A DNA stretch of 64,000 nucleotides from Halorutilus salinus. Its GTDB lineage: Archaea > Halobacteriota > Halobacteria > Halobacteriales > Halorutilaceae. The notes under the pieces were generated by a model. It saw nothing but the letters and a program-made list of their open reading frames with translations. It did not search any database and was not told the DNA's origin. Below, piece after piece: positions 1 through 9,507 of this stretch (the first letter of the stretch is position 1; the number at the start of each line of letters is the position of its first letter). The position numbers were made by a program, and so were the translations under genes. The stretch covers positions 1-64,000 of the forward strand of contig NZ_RKLV01000004.1 of assembly GCF_026242195.1 (NCBI RefSeq). The letters are read 5' to 3'.

Positions 1-138
1 AGGCGTGCGTTTTTTGTCATAGGCACTCAGAAAACGCCACGCCTCATTCTTCATTCATTCCTTATCTGAACACCGCCCCTCACGTAGTATACGATATGCT
101 TCCCGTATCAAATCCATATATGCGCAAACGAATCGTGA

Positions 139-294
139 GGTGATAAGAATTGCGTTGAATATCCACAACAGCTGAGACCTCTATTTGAAGGTATATTGAA
201 AATTAACACCGTCGAAGATTTACTAACATCTATTTTAGCATCTATAATTTTATTTGGATACTTAATTAAGCATAATAGACTGAAAGCGACCTAA
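139..294 (+). other. possible 3' remnant of a membrane-protein gene
   Basis: The first 323 bases hold no complete gene. One plus-strand frame stays open from just after a TGA at 136-138 to a TAA at 292-294. It has no convincing start, and its second half reads as one hydrophobic helix (LLTSILASIILFGYLIK) followed by a short basic tail. It could be the 3' end of a gene lost to rearrangement, or chance in AT-rich DNA. I do not recognise a family. The stretch lies next to the decaying polysaccharide cluster, which makes a gene remnant plausible. Confidence 0.2.
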
Positions 295-323
295 TTGATT
301 CCTTAGTAACAAGCAGCAGAAGA

Positions 324-1589
324 TTATAGGATGTCTTGTAATACGGTCATCAATTCGCTAGTATTTATGTAAATATCGGAATTTTTGTTATTATTTTTAT
401 CATCAAGTGAATCTCCGATTAGATAGTCATATTCCAGGTCTTGCTCACTTGCGATTATGTGCCAAGGCAATAGACGGGTATCTAGAGGCCATCCTCTAGG
501 AAGTATCGGAATAATCGTGGCACTGTCCGCGAATATTACATTAGCAAAAGCACTCCCGGTTGGTCCTAAGACGACCTCAGCCTGATCGAAAAGTCTTATT
601 TGATCTTCAGTAGTTAGCTCTTCGGGGCGGAAAATTTCGAAGCCAAAATTCCGTACTGTATCCGAGACCTCATCGAAGTTGATGATTTTTCTTCTTTCTT
701 GTCCTTGCCTAGAGACGAAAACTCGCCTACAAAATTCGTTCTTATCCAAATCGATCCTTGACTTCATCTGTTCTCCCACCCATTTCCTGTCCGACGGTTG
801 ATATTGCTTTTCGTGGCTATGGACGTAATTCAACTTCGGAACGACTAATCTTGAGACAGTGGCTGATCTCTTATCCCATTCAATCCAGTCGGAGGAAGAG
901 AAACCCAAAAGTCGGAGCGTATCAATCGCCCATGACGGCGGATCTTTTTTTAATAGAATGAGCGGTTTCCGTCCTGTCTTATCGTAGTAGTGCTGACAAG
1001 CTCGCAGCCGTGGTAAGTCTTCAAGTAACCAATGACCGAAGTTAATATAATTGTTGTGGCTTCCCCCGTGTCGAGGAACCAGATTTATTAAAACGTCATA
1101 ATCTGTGTCGGCTTCATGACCACCTATGACGGGCCAAGTAATTTCTCGTAGTTTTTCTTGTGGAGTTAGACTGTCAAATGCCTCTAACAACCGATTTTTT
1201 AACATTGGCTCAGTTCCCATTTCCTCAAGTATATATTTGCCATCACTTGTTCGGGACAGAGCGCGATCCCCAATCAGTCTAGCTCCGGACAATTCGCAAA
1301 CAAAAGATGGATCCACTCTATGAGTCCCAATGTGTCCCCGCATTTTTTCCGGCACCCTACCATTCAGAGGCGGTGAAATCTCGAATTCAGTTCGAGAACC
1401 ATAGTACCATATCTTATCCTCCGCGCTGCAAATCGATTTCAGGCGTTCTCTGTCAATTACACCATATGGATTATAAACATCCACTGCCCCACGTTTTGTT
1501 TTTCTTTTAACGTACTCGGGCGAATTTTTTATAATATATTTTAACCCTTCTTTCTCCCAAGCTGTTTTTACGTCGTTCACGAGCGACAT
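324..1589 (-). CDS. GT61-family (DUF563) glycosyltransferase
   Basis: Probable glycosyltransferase of family GT61 (older name DUF563, capsular polysaccharide biosynthesis). It would transfer a sugar during assembly of a surface glycan at the cytoplasmic face. The 421-residue protein shows family hallmarks: FGHWLLEDLPR around residues 184-194, FVSRQ around 291-295 and LGPTGSAFAN around 341-350, which is the conserved C-terminal nucleotide-sugar-binding region. No signal peptide or membrane helix is seen. It starts with ATG. It is the only recognisable glycosyltransferase in this island and points away from the divergent rmlA gene, so the two probably share the intergenic promoter region. Family assignment is good; donor and acceptor are unknown. 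Confidence 0.8.
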   Translation of the reverse strand: MSLVNDVKTAWEKEGLKYIIKNSPEYVKRKTKRGAVDVYNPYGVIDRERLKSICSAEDKIWYYGSRTEFEISPPLNGRVPEKMRGHIGTHRVDPSFVCELSGARLIGDRALSRTSDGKYILEEMGTEPMLKNRLLEAFDSLTPQEKLREITWPVIGGHEADTDYDVLINLVPRHGGSHNNYINFGHWLLEDLPRLRACQHYYDKTGRKPLILLKKDPPSWAIDTLRLLGFSSSDWIEWDKRSATVSRLVVPKLNYVHSHEKQYQPSDRKWVGEQMKSRIDLDKNEFCRRVFVSRQGQERRKIINFDEVSDTVRNFGFEIFRPEELTTEDQIRLFDQAEVVLGPTGSAFANVIFADSATIIPILPRGWPLDTRLLPWHIIASEQDLEYDYLIGDSLDDKNNNKNSDIYINTSELMTVLQDIL

Positions 1590-1699
1590 TTTGATGTCCT
1601 TGTAGTAGTGGGGGGGTGAATTTTCATTATCCTTTCGATAGCGAACCCCTGCGCCTATAATAATTAAATCTTATTCATTGAGACGTCCTCATCAGGGAG

Positions 1700-1707
1700 T
1701 TTAAATA
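1700..1707 (+). promoter_or_regulatory. TATA box of rmlA
   Basis: TTTAAATA lies 34-41 bases before the rmlA ATG, matching the archaeal TATA element. A start site about 26 bases downstream of its centre would give a leader of roughly 10 bases. Inferred from sequence only. Confidence 0.45.
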
Positions 1708-1740
1708 CTTTCGTCCACGCGATATGCATGTGACTGAACA

Positions 1741-2454
1741 ATGAAAGGAGTCATACTCGCCGGCGGTCGAGGAACGCGACTGCGTCCTGTAACCTATGTT
1801 CTGAACAAGCACATCCTACCTGTCTACGACAAGCCGATGATCTTCTATCCGGTCGAAACCCTTCTTTCGGGAGGGATTGACGAGATTATGGTGATTAGTA
1901 CCCCCCGAGACATAGGTGGATACATACAGCTGCTGGAGGAAGAATACGATGCGAACTTTAGTTATCGAGTCCAGAAAGAACCTGGCGGTATAGCCCACGC
2001 GCTGTCGCTGGCAGAAGAATTCGTGGAGGATACTGCTGCGGTCATACTAGGAGATAATGTGATACTCGAAAATTTGGCGGAGGAATTTCGCTCTTTTGAA
2101 GAGGAAGATAGCGGCGCAAAGATATTCCTCAATGAAGTCGACGAACCAAAAAGGTATGGGGTTGCTGAGCTGAATGAAAATGGTGAAATAGATAGTCTCA
2201 TTGAGAAGCCTTCATCGCCTGAAACAAACAACGCGGTTATAGGACTCTACCTTTATCGAGCCGATGTTTTCGAGCGAATCAGGGAACTTGAACCTAGTGA
2301 CAGAGGCGAGTATGAAATCACAGATGTCAACAAGGGATATCTTCAAGATGATGATTTGGAATTTGCGCGCATTGAAGGAGAATGGTTTGACGTTGGAACT
2401 CCCGAAGGATTGTTCAAAGCTAGCCAGTGTGTCCGGAAGAAACGTACAAATTGA
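1741..2454 (+). CDS. rmlA: glucose-1-phosphate thymidylyltransferase (short RmlA type)
   Basis: Makes dTDP-glucose from glucose 1-phosphate and dTTP, the entry step to dTDP-deoxysugars. The 237-residue protein begins with the nucleotide-binding loop LAGGRGTRLRP (residues 6-16), followed by LPVYDKPMIFYPVE, a signature of RmlA rather than of GalU or GlmU enzymes. A DVGTPEG motif lies near the C terminus. At 237 residues it is shorter than bacterial RmlA (about 290), as common in archaeal versions. It starts at ATG with a TATA box upstream. It lies with a NeuD-like acyltransferase and a DegT aminotransferase, which together suggest an acylated amino-deoxysugar; RmlB was not found here. Confidence 0.85.
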   Translation: MKGVILAGGRGTRLRPVTYVLNKHILPVYDKPMIFYPVETLLSGGIDEIMVISTPRDIGGYIQLLEEEYDANFSYRVQKEPGGIAHALSLAEEFVEDTAAVILGDNVILENLAEEFRSFEEEDSGAKIFLNEVDEPKRYGVAELNENGEIDSLIEKPSSPETNNAVIGLYLYRADVFERIRELEPSDRGEYEITDVNKGYLQDDDLEFARIEGEWFDVGTPEGLFKASQCVRKKRTN

Positions 2455-2507
2455 TGACGTCACGGATCATTTTCTGCTCCGATATTAATACCTGAGTTGA
2501 GTAAGCT

Positions 2508-3125
2508 CTATATCTCGTCGGCTGGGACTCCTACCACTGTCGTGTCTTTGGGGACTGGGTTCGTGACGACAGCACCGGCTCCCACAACAGCTCCATCCCC
2601 TACTGAAACCCCGTCGACCACAACTGCTCCTGCTCCTATATATGCCTTTTTCCCTATCGTAACCTCTCCAGCGAGCGTCACGTTGGGTGTGATAGTCGCC
2701 CCCTCTTTTATATGGGTGTCATGTGAAATATTGACGCAACTGTCGACAAGTACGTGAGATTCTATCTCTGCATCGGGACCAATATAACTTCTTGAATTTA
2801 TCATTGTTCCTTCTCCGATGACAGATGTTGACGAGACGGTAGTCTTTGAATCAATTGCGGAAAAGAAGTCGTAGCCATACTTCTCGACTCGATTCGCTAA
2901 CTCAAGACGCGGCTCCCCTCTCCCGAGTGCCACTATACACCTGTCTGTTTCTGGATCAAATTGTTCAAGTTGCCGGTAGCCCCCTACAACCTCGACATCG
3001 CTTATTTTCGTACCTGGTTCACGTACATCATCAACGAATATTACTCTGTCTTCGTACCCGCTCCGACTGAGAATATCAAGCACAACCCTTCCTTGGTTTC
3101 CAGCGCAATAGATTATGTTCGTCAA
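2508..3125 (-). CDS. NeuD/PglD-like sugar O- or N-acyltransferase
   Basis: Acyltransferase of the NeuD/PglD family, which acetylates a nucleotide-linked amino sugar. The N-terminal part (about residues 1-80) has the Rossmann-like sugar-binding fold typical of NeuD, beginning IIYCAGNQGRVV. The remainder is a left-handed beta-helix of hexapeptide repeats (for example ATITPNVTLAG, GAVVVDGVSVGDG, GAGAVVTNPVP). A conserved active-site histidine sits in NISHDTHI. The only usable start is TTG, since an in-frame TAG lies just upstream. It converges on rmlA, and its most likely substrate is the product of the nearby DegT aminotransferase (inference). Confidence 0.75.
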   Translation of the reverse strand: MTNIIYCAGNQGRVVLDILSRSGYEDRVIFVDDVREPGTKISDVEVVGGYRQLEQFDPETDRCIVALGRGEPRLELANRVEKYGYDFFSAIDSKTTVSSTSVIGEGTMINSRSYIGPDAEIESHVLVDSCVNISHDTHIKEGATITPNVTLAGEVTIGKKAYIGAGAVVVDGVSVGDGAVVGAGAVVTNPVPKDTTVVGVPADEI

Positions 3126-3232
3126 CGTTTTTGTTGTATCTGTTCTCTAGTGATAAGTACTTTCGGAAGGTGCTATTTGATGCGTCTCACAGGAGTGCCG
3201 TGGAATAAACATGGGGTTTTATTTCTCTGATT

Positions 3233-4608
3233 TCAATTATGTAGATAATTCAGACAATAATAAATTCCCCGTTCATATGTATCCGGATCCTTATCAAACA
3301 GTATATGTCCTCCTATTTCAGCATTATTGTAGTGCGCCTTGTGAGGACCTTCAAGAATCCATTTAAATAGCCGAGGATCTATGTGCAACGTCACAGCTCT
3401 TTCGGGAGATGACCCAATTTCTGACTCAGGAATAAGCTCGTAACCCCTACCGTCAAAGGGAAGTTTAAGAGAAGCTTCTTCTACCAATGGTATATAAACT
3501 ATCTTGTCAGTCTTGAATTCAACATCTAAGCGTTTTTCGTTGAAGTTTTTGAAGGCACCTTCAAGTAGATTATTGAGTTCCTCAAGTGTCGGTATTTTTC
3601 TGACTCATATTCGTATGAGCGTTCTTGGAGTTCATTTCTGATATATTCCCACTTCTTTTCTTTATCAATGGGCTCGTATTCGGATGATTTTTCCTTGGTA
3701 GTTATGTCGAAGAAATTTCCCTGATTCAGCAGGACCATCTCCGTGGCATCCTGGACCGATTCACCTGCTATATCTTGATAGTACTTTTCTGCCTCGGAAA
3801 ATGATGGGGTTGGGTGATACAAATTCCGCTCCGCGAGGTTGCCGGCAAGAACTACGCTTGAAGCAAAAGGAATGACAACATCAGGTGAGAGTGTTCTCAC
3901 AAACCCGAGCACATCTTCCATTGATTCTTTGATAATACGCTCGCGCTCCGACAGCATTTTTTCGTGACTCAGGTTAATCATAAAGTGTGGATATATTCCA
4001 GCAGACCCTGCTTGGACAAGCAAGCAGTTAATTCCATTAAAAGTTCGCTTGACACGCCTTGCAGCTCGTTGGGTAAACGGCCATCTACAGTCGTTTGCGT
4101 TGACAAGTACTTCTTCTTCGTTATCAAAGACCCCCATCGTGTCGATGTACGTGGACCCCTCCGTCGCTTTCTTTTCCCCGGCTTTGTCTTCTCCGAACCA
4201 AGTGCACCCGAAAAGTTTCTGACAAACTTCCGGATTACAGTCATCGGAAGCATAGATACTCAGGTGCAAGTCGCCTTCAAGATGATGTCTTTCACCATGC
4301 GACAGTTCGTTCACGTCAAAACCCATGCGCTCGATATTCTTTTTGACGTAATCCCATTTAAAGTCATGTATAAATACGGGAATGTCAGAGTCGAGTTCTT
4401 TCAGAGTGGGATGATGCAAATGATCCGGGTGAATGTGTGAAATATAAATATAATCAATGTCAGCATACTCTTCAGGAGAGAAATCTACCGGGGGGTAATG
4501 CGCCCAAGAACCGTAGTACGTCTCCCCCTCTAGCCAGGGGTCACAGAGTATTTTAACACCTTTGTCTTCCACAAGTACAGTTGAATGCGCAATGTATTTT
4601 ATTTTCAC
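3233..4608 (-). pseudogene. MBL-fold hydrolase (CMAH/UlaG-like), frameshifted
   Basis: A metallo-beta-lactamase-fold protein split by one frameshift. The first part begins at a GTG (4608-4606; KIKYIAHSTVLV follows) and carries the metal motif HIHPDH. It runs into a stop shortly after the T5 run at 3595-3599 (A5 on the coding strand). Adding one A restores the frame: ESEK-IPTLEELNNLL continues through the track to 3233. The restored tail has the family's C-terminal segment, with a conserved HYNNAEIGGH stretch. Related proteins occur in surface-sugar clusters and resemble the hydrolase core of CMP-Neu5Ac hydroxylase. Whether the indel is real, phase-variable or a sequencing error cannot be told here. 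Confidence 0.75.
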
Positions 4609-5123
4609 GGGAAAGATAGTTGCGCTGGTGTGTAAAGAATGCTTCGGAAAACACGGTAGCATCCGGATAAGTAGTTTCCGCGGGACTACGGATGGATAAT
4701 TGTCCCAATTTTGACCGTTGCAATAATAGTCATGGCATATTATTTAGAATGCTCTCACCCCGGTATCATCTGATCCTGTCTGTTTATGAACATCGCCGAG
4801 AACACAGAGCACCAGTCTCAAACACGATATTTGATCTACGGTCACACTGAATGAGCATGGTTAAATTTTGACTACCGGTACTCGCAGCATCTATTCACTA
4901 TTTTTCAAAAACCAAATTCAAGCCGAAGTTTTTGAAAGAATAGGCTATTTTGACTGTCGAATAGGAAAGTTACTATAATTTCTTGTCTGTATTCTTTATT
5001 TCAGTTATCTATTTCTGTCTGTAAACTATAGTGATTCAGCTACCTGCGTTCTTGCTTTGATATTCCTCTCCAAGGACTGGAAACGAAACGCATAAGTCCA
5101 ATCCTGAAGAATCAATAACTGTT
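4609..5123. other. AT-rich intergenic region without a recognised gene
   Basis: About 515 bases between the divergent MBL-type gene and the sugar epimerase. It is clearly AT-rich. A short open stretch around 4880-4977 could be read, but it matches nothing I recognise. The region must hold the two divergent promoters; no single TATA box stands out. I see no RNA gene or repeat in it. Confidence 0.5.
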
Positions 5124-6053
5124 ATGGTAGTTGTCGTAACTGGGGGTGTCGGCTACATAGGCTCCCGATTGATCCGAGAAATACCCGACCACCCACGTTT
5201 TTCCGGTGAAACCGTTCGAATACTTGATAATTTCAGGCAGCCCAGATATCACTCTCTGTGGAATCTCCCATCCTACGCGGATTATGAGTTCGTTGAGGGG
5301 GACATACGTAACGAGAAAGTTGTTGAGACTGCTCTTGAGGATGCGGACACAGTCTTTCATCTCGCCGCAGTAACCAACGCACCCGAAACTTTCGATATAC
5401 CGGAAAAAACTTGGGAGGTTAATCATAAAGCAGCCGTTGATCTGTTTGATGCCTCGAAGGAGGCGGGGGTTGAGAACTTCGTCAATGCGGTTACGTGTTC
5501 TGTCTATGGTCGCACCGAAGAGAAAATCACAGAGGGATTTGACTGCGATCCTGAATCTCCCTATGGAGAGGCAAAACTAGCGGCTGAACAGGAAATGTTT
5601 GAGCGACACGACGGCAGTATAGAGTTGACGGGCCTCCGGTTGGGTACCGTATATGGGTGGACAAGAGGCATGAGGTTCGACACGGTTGTCGACAAGTTCT
5701 CGTTGCTGGCTGCGACGGGGCAGCCGCTCACCGTTTATGAAGGAGCAGAGGATCAAAAGAGACCGTACCTCCATGTCCAAGACGCAGTCAGATCAATGCT
5801 TTTCGCTGCGGAACAGCTGGGGGACGGAGAGGCATATAATGTCGTCGGACAGAACGCTCGTCTTCAGGATGTTATTGATGCTATAGAACATCACTTCCCA
5901 AACGTTGAAATTGGATACACAGAAGCGGAGCAACTTAATCAGTTGTCGTACATTGTCAACGACAAAAAAATACGGTCAGAGGGTTTCGAAACCGCTTACA
6001 CACTTGACCAGGGGGTCGAGGAATTAGCTGACAAATTCCGTGCTTTTGTGTAG
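5124..6053 (+). CDS. NAD-dependent nucleotide-sugar epimerase/dehydratase (extended SDR)
   Basis: Extended short-chain dehydrogenase acting on a nucleotide sugar, in the cytoplasm. The 309-residue protein starts with the NAD-binding loop GGVGYIGS (residues 7-14). It has DIRN for the adenine-binding acidic residue, FHLAAVT, and the catalytic pair in TCSVYG and SPYGEAK (YxxxK). The length fits UDP-glucose 4-epimerase-like or dehydratase enzymes, but the substrate cannot be fixed from sequence. ATG start. It converges with the DegT aminotransferase gene and belongs to the same AT-rich sugar cluster. A second gene of this superfamily, at 8568-9475, is a pseudogene, so this may be the remaining working copy for the pathway. 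Confidence 0.8.
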   Translation: MVVVVTGGVGYIGSRLIREIPDHPRFSGETVRILDNFRQPRYHSLWNLPSYADYEFVEGDIRNEKVVETALEDADTVFHLAAVTNAPETFDIPEKTWEVNHKAAVDLFDASKEAGVENFVNAVTCSVYGRTEEKITEGFDCDPESPYGEAKLAAEQEMFERHDGSIELTGLRLGTVYGWTRGMRFDTVVDKFSLLAATGQPLTVYEGAEDQKRPYLHVQDAVRSMLFAAEQLGDGEAYNVVGQNARLQDVIDAIEHHFPNVEIGYTEAEQLNQLSYIVNDKKIRSEGFETAYTLDQGVEELADKFRAFV

Positions 6054-6129
6054 ATAATATGATCCGGTTGTCTCCCCCGTGATTGAAAGACTATCACGGG
6101 TAGGAGGCTATACAAATCACTTATCCGAA

Positions 6130-7230
6130 TCAAAAGAATGAAACTATCTCTTCTGATATGTTTTCGATGTCCTTGTTATCCAAATTTACATGAAATGGTA
6201 AGGTGAGGATTTTGTCGGCTATCTTCTCGGTAACAGGTAGATCCCCCCTCTCATATCCCCATTCCTCGCTATAATAGTTGGTGAGATGAGATCCTTCATA
6301 GTAGACTTCCGTAGGGATTCCGTGCTCATCTAAGTGAGATCTGAGCTCCTGCCTTTTCTTTCGGTCGGGTAGACAAATATTATACAGAAAGTGTACGGAT
6401 TTTTGATTAGGAGGAACGGTCGGAATTTCTATTTCATTCACTTCTGTCAGCATATTATCGTACAGTCCCGACAGTTCTCTTCTTCTTTCAATGAATTCAT
6501 TTAGCTTGGACATCTGAGCCACCCCAATAGCGGCATGAATTGAAGACATCGCCAAATTTAGACCCCAATCGACATACTCTCTCTGACTATTGCGCCCATG
6601 CACTCGGAATTGCCTGACTTTTTCGGCGATGTGCTCGTTGTCTGTCACCACTACCCCACCTTGGCCGGTTGTGATAATCTTGTTAAATGCGAAACTGAAG
6701 GTGGCTGCGTCACCGAATGAACCAGCTGGTTCTCCGGAACATGTTGCTCCCAGAGAGTGTGCTGCGTCTTCAAGCAAAAAAAGCCCGTGCTCCTCAGCGA
6801 GGTCACGAAGCTCACGAATTTCGGCAGCAACTCTCCCTGCAAAATGAACCGGGATAATACCGGCAGTCTCTTCAGTTATTTTACTTTCAACATCTTCGAC
6901 ACTGAGTGTGAATGAGTCCTGTTCGATATCAGCGAATACCGGTTGACCACCTGCTGCGACTACCGCGTTCGGGGTAGCCTGATACGTGAAAGAAGGGAGG
7001 ATTATTTCCTCATTTCTGATACCAAGACTTTCGAGTGTCGCGTAGAGTGCCGAAGTTCCGGAGTTAACGGCTATGACATGTTCTCGATCAGTCACATCCG
7101 CTACCTGCTGTTCGAGATTTTCAATCTCTGGACCTTTTACCCACCAAGACTCGCGCTCCAGAACCTTCAGTACCGAGTCTATTATTTGTTCATCCGAGTA
7201 AGATTGAAAAAGATCGTACTCATACGTCAT
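6130..7230 (-). CDS. DegT/DnrJ/EryC1/StrS sugar aminotransferase
   Basis: PLP-dependent aminotransferase that converts a nucleotide-linked keto-sugar into an amino sugar. Motifs: NSGTSALYATL (PLP phosphate site), LPSFTYQATPNAV, EDAAHSLGA with the aspartate that contacts the PLP ring, and SFAFNKIITTGQGG with the internal-aldimine lysine. I chose the ATG at 7230 over the longer frame to 7323, because the protein from MTYEYD onward matches family length (366 residues) and a TATA box sits about 30 bases upstream. With RmlA and the NeuD-like acyltransferase it suggests an N-acylated amino-deoxysugar. The specific keto-sugar is unknown. Confidence 0.85.
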   Translation of the reverse strand: MTYEYDLFQSYSDEQIIDSVLKVLERESWWVKGPEIENLEQQVADVTDREHVIAVNSGTSALYATLESLGIRNEEIILPSFTYQATPNAVVAAGGQPVFADIEQDSFTLSVEDVESKITEETAGIIPVHFAGRVAAEIRELRDLAEEHGLFLLEDAAHSLGATCSGEPAGSFGDAATFSFAFNKIITTGQGGVVVTDNEHIAEKVRQFRVHGRNSQREYVDWGLNLAMSSIHAAIGVAQMSKLNEFIERRRELSGLYDNMLTEVNEIEIPTVPPNQKSVHFLYNICLPDRKKRQELRSHLDEHGIPTEVYYEGSHLTNYYSEEWGYERGDLPVTEKIADKILTLPFHVNLDNKDIENISEEIVSFF

Positions 7231-7256
7231 TGTCCTATATGATAGTCTCTTGTCTA

Positions 7257-7265
7257 GATATATAA
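7257..7265 (-). promoter_or_regulatory. TATA box of the DegT aminotransferase gene
   Basis: Read on the minus strand, TTATATATC lies about 31 bases before the ATG at 7230. This predicts an almost leaderless transcript and supports the shorter start. Confidence 0.5.
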
Positions 7266-7455
7266 GCGAAGCGGAATCTCCCAAGCCATTCATAACCCAA
7301 AATAAGGACTGGTGAGCCATCATCCCCCGGGGACTATTGTATTGAAAAATAATTCATCCTTCGCCATTATACTGTTCAGCTTCTCGTGTTCTCTAGGGGT
7401 GCCGACGGGGCGGGTTTCATTGTCGGTTTCGACGAGACTGTATTCAGATACCGGA

Positions 7456-8424
7456 TCATCGATACCCCAGTGCTTCAAGTTGGTCTTCGATGTTTTCGGT
7501 GTCGTATTCATCAGTAACAGGTGGTTCCGAAACAGTCTCCCTTCTGGTCTCAAAAGGAAGCTCAAGCCACGGGACCTCTCTTAGTTCCGGGACATCTATG
7601 TTGTCGTAGTGTCCGAAGTCGTACTTGTGCCACTGGTTCCCCCATCGGCTGTGAAGAAACTTCATCCACCGTGGCATTCCCTCACCTAGCAACTCGCCGT
7701 GGTCTGCTATGACAACCACCTTGCCGTCAACCTCTTCTATCAACGGCTGGATCGCCTCTGTTACGTACTCAAGGTTTTCTGTGTACACGTCCCGCATCAC
7801 GGAAGCCTCCACTTCTCCCTCTCTGGCTGCTTCGTAGTTTCGGTAAGGCGAATCCGGAGGCAGTTCGTCGCCGTCCTTGAATATGTGCGGGACGTGCGGC
7901 GGGAGAAAATGTACTATATGCCGTTTGTTCGGGTACTCCTCGTGTAGTTCTATTGCCTTTTCTACTACCGGTTCAGGGTCGGTTAAACCTCGTTGGTTTT
8001 CCTGCCCCTGCTTCTTCCGTTCGTCTTCGTGCCACATTCCTACCAGTTTGTGGATGTCGAGATACTCCTCTCGACTTCCTACCACCGGATTCGCTGACAG
8101 GTATACGACATCGTGGGCGCGACGCCCTCCGAAATTGCGTTTGACGAAGTTGGCTGTAGCCGACGCGACCGATCTCTTTTTCGTTAGAGATTCGGAGTCG
8201 GATACTTCGACCACCTCCGAGAAGATGTCGTACCTCCCACAGTCAAGGATGACTAACGTATCCCAGTCTTCCTCTAAAACGTGGGTTCCGGTATCGTCGT
8301 AGGTCAAGCCCAGGATTTTTCTGTTCAAATTATGCAAGCCGGTGCGGTAGAGGAAATAATCGCGTATCCCTCGACCAACCTCAGTAAACCCGCCCTCCTC
8401 GTACAGTTCCCTCAAACGGCTCAC
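7456..8424 (-). CDS. sulfatase-like hydrolase/transferase of a glycan cluster
   Basis: Alkaline-phosphatase-superfamily protein of the sulfatase type, common in haloarchaeal glycosylation clusters. It may remove or transfer a phosphate, phosphoglycerol or sulfate group on a glycan. Of 322 residues, the N-terminal metal site reads VILDCGRYD (near residue 58), the later one VVVIADHGE (near 240), and PHVPHI adds histidines. The nucleophile position holds Cys-Gly rather than the classical sulfatase C-x-P-S-R motif, so formylglycine chemistry is not assured. No export signal is visible. The start is GTG, about 26 bases downstream of a TATA box, which implies a leaderless mRNA. Confidence 0.7.
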   Translation of the reverse strand: MSRLRELYEEGGFTEVGRGIRDYFLYRTGLHNLNRKILGLTYDDTGTHVLEEDWDTLVILDCGRYDIFSEVVEVSDSESLTKKRSVASATANFVKRNFGGRRAHDVVYLSANPVVGSREEYLDIHKLVGMWHEDERKKQGQENQRGLTDPEPVVEKAIELHEEYPNKRHIVHFLPPHVPHIFKDGDELPPDSPYRNYEAAREGEVEASVMRDVYTENLEYVTEAIQPLIEEVDGKVVVIADHGELLGEGMPRWMKFLHSRWGNQWHKYDFGHYDNIDVPELREVPWLELPFETRRETVSEPPVTDEYDTENIEDQLEALGYR

Positions 8425-8445
8425 ACGGAAGTGGTAGTCGTGCAG

Positions 8446-8454
8446 TAATAAATA
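8446..8454 (-). promoter_or_regulatory. TATA box of the sulfatase-like gene
   Basis: On the minus strand TATTTATTA is centred 26 bases before the GTG at 8424. That spacing is the archaeal TATA-to-start distance, so transcription probably begins at the start codon. Confidence 0.5.
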
Positions 8455-8567
8455 GTTTGTGAAGGATGGTGTATCCTTCCGGTTCTTTGGATCTACCGTC
8501 GCCGAATACGCCGAGCAGGTTTCCTACCCACAGGTTAATAGGGTGAGCAGGCTCTTTGTGAATACAG

Positions 8568-9475
8568 ATGGATATTCGAAACAAGTCGGTGTTGGTCACC
8601 GGAGGTGCGGGCTTCATAGGGTCTCACGTAGTCCAGAAACCGGCAGAAAAAACAAGATAGAAGTGATAGACAGCCTGGGCTTCGGAGAGAGAGGACGCCT
8701 CCCAGAGAGCGTGGAACTCCACGAAATAGACTTACTCAACCGGGACGAGGTCTCCGAAGCTATGAGTCCGGACACGGACATCGTCTTCCATCTGGCAGCA
8801 AACTCCGACGTAAGAAGTGGCGCAGGAAACCTACGACTCGATCTTGAACAGAACACCGTAGCCACGAACAATCTTCTGGAAGCCATGAAAGAGACAAGTG
8901 AAAAAAGATAGTGATCACTTCGCCCTCTACGGTCTACGGAGAAGACGTCCCCGTCCCGACACCCGATGACTATGGAACACTGGAGCCCATATTCTTTTAC
9001 GCGGCGTCGAAGCTGGCGTGCGAGAGTCTGTGTACCGTGTACAAAGGAACCTCCGACTTCGAGGCTCGGAATTTCATCGCCAACGTGGTTGGACGACATG
9101 GTCACAGTGTCTTGCCAGACTTCGTGGAGAAACTCAGGCAGAACCCCGACCGGAGATACTTGGGGATAGGGAGCAGAGGAAGTCGTACATACACGTGGAT
9201 GATTGTGTTGAGGAATACTGCACGGCGTGGAGAACGGCGACGAAGAAATATACAACGTCGGGAGCGTCGACACGGTATCCGTCACGGAAATAGCTGAGGT
9301 GGTGAGCGATGAACTTGGTCTCGACCCGCAGTTCGAATACACCGGCGGAGAGCGGGGCTGGGAAGGTGACGTTCCGCGTATGCGCCTGTCAATTGAGAAG
9401 CTAAAATCGACCGGTTGATAGCCTAGTCACGGCAGTCGCGAAAGCATGAGAAGAGCCGCGCGTGATATCATATGA
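8568..9475 (+). pseudogene. decayed NAD-dependent sugar epimerase
   Basis: Remains of an extended SDR epimerase broken into at least five frame segments. The ATG at 8568 begins VLVTGGAGFIGSHVV, the NAD loop, then hits TAG. The next frame supplies DIVFHLAANSDV. The next, near 8911, supplies STVYGEDVPVP and FYAASK, the catalytic Tyr/Lys region. The next supplies RKSYIHVDDCVEEY, and the last DEEIYNVGS through LKSTG. The tail then shows TGA and TAG at 9416-9421, followed in the same frame by ESMRRAARDII and a final TGA, the usual epimerase ending. The TGA most likely replaced a Trp codon. It is clearly non-functional; sequencing error alone would not explain so many lesions. Confidence 0.85.
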
Positions 9476-9507
9476 GGACAGTCTCACGTCAGAGAACGTT
9501 ACGTATT

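Noticed and set aside
4880-4977. Short open frame in the AT-rich spacer before the 5124 epimerase
   Set aside because: No start, no family resemblance and AT-rich composition; not reported as a gene.
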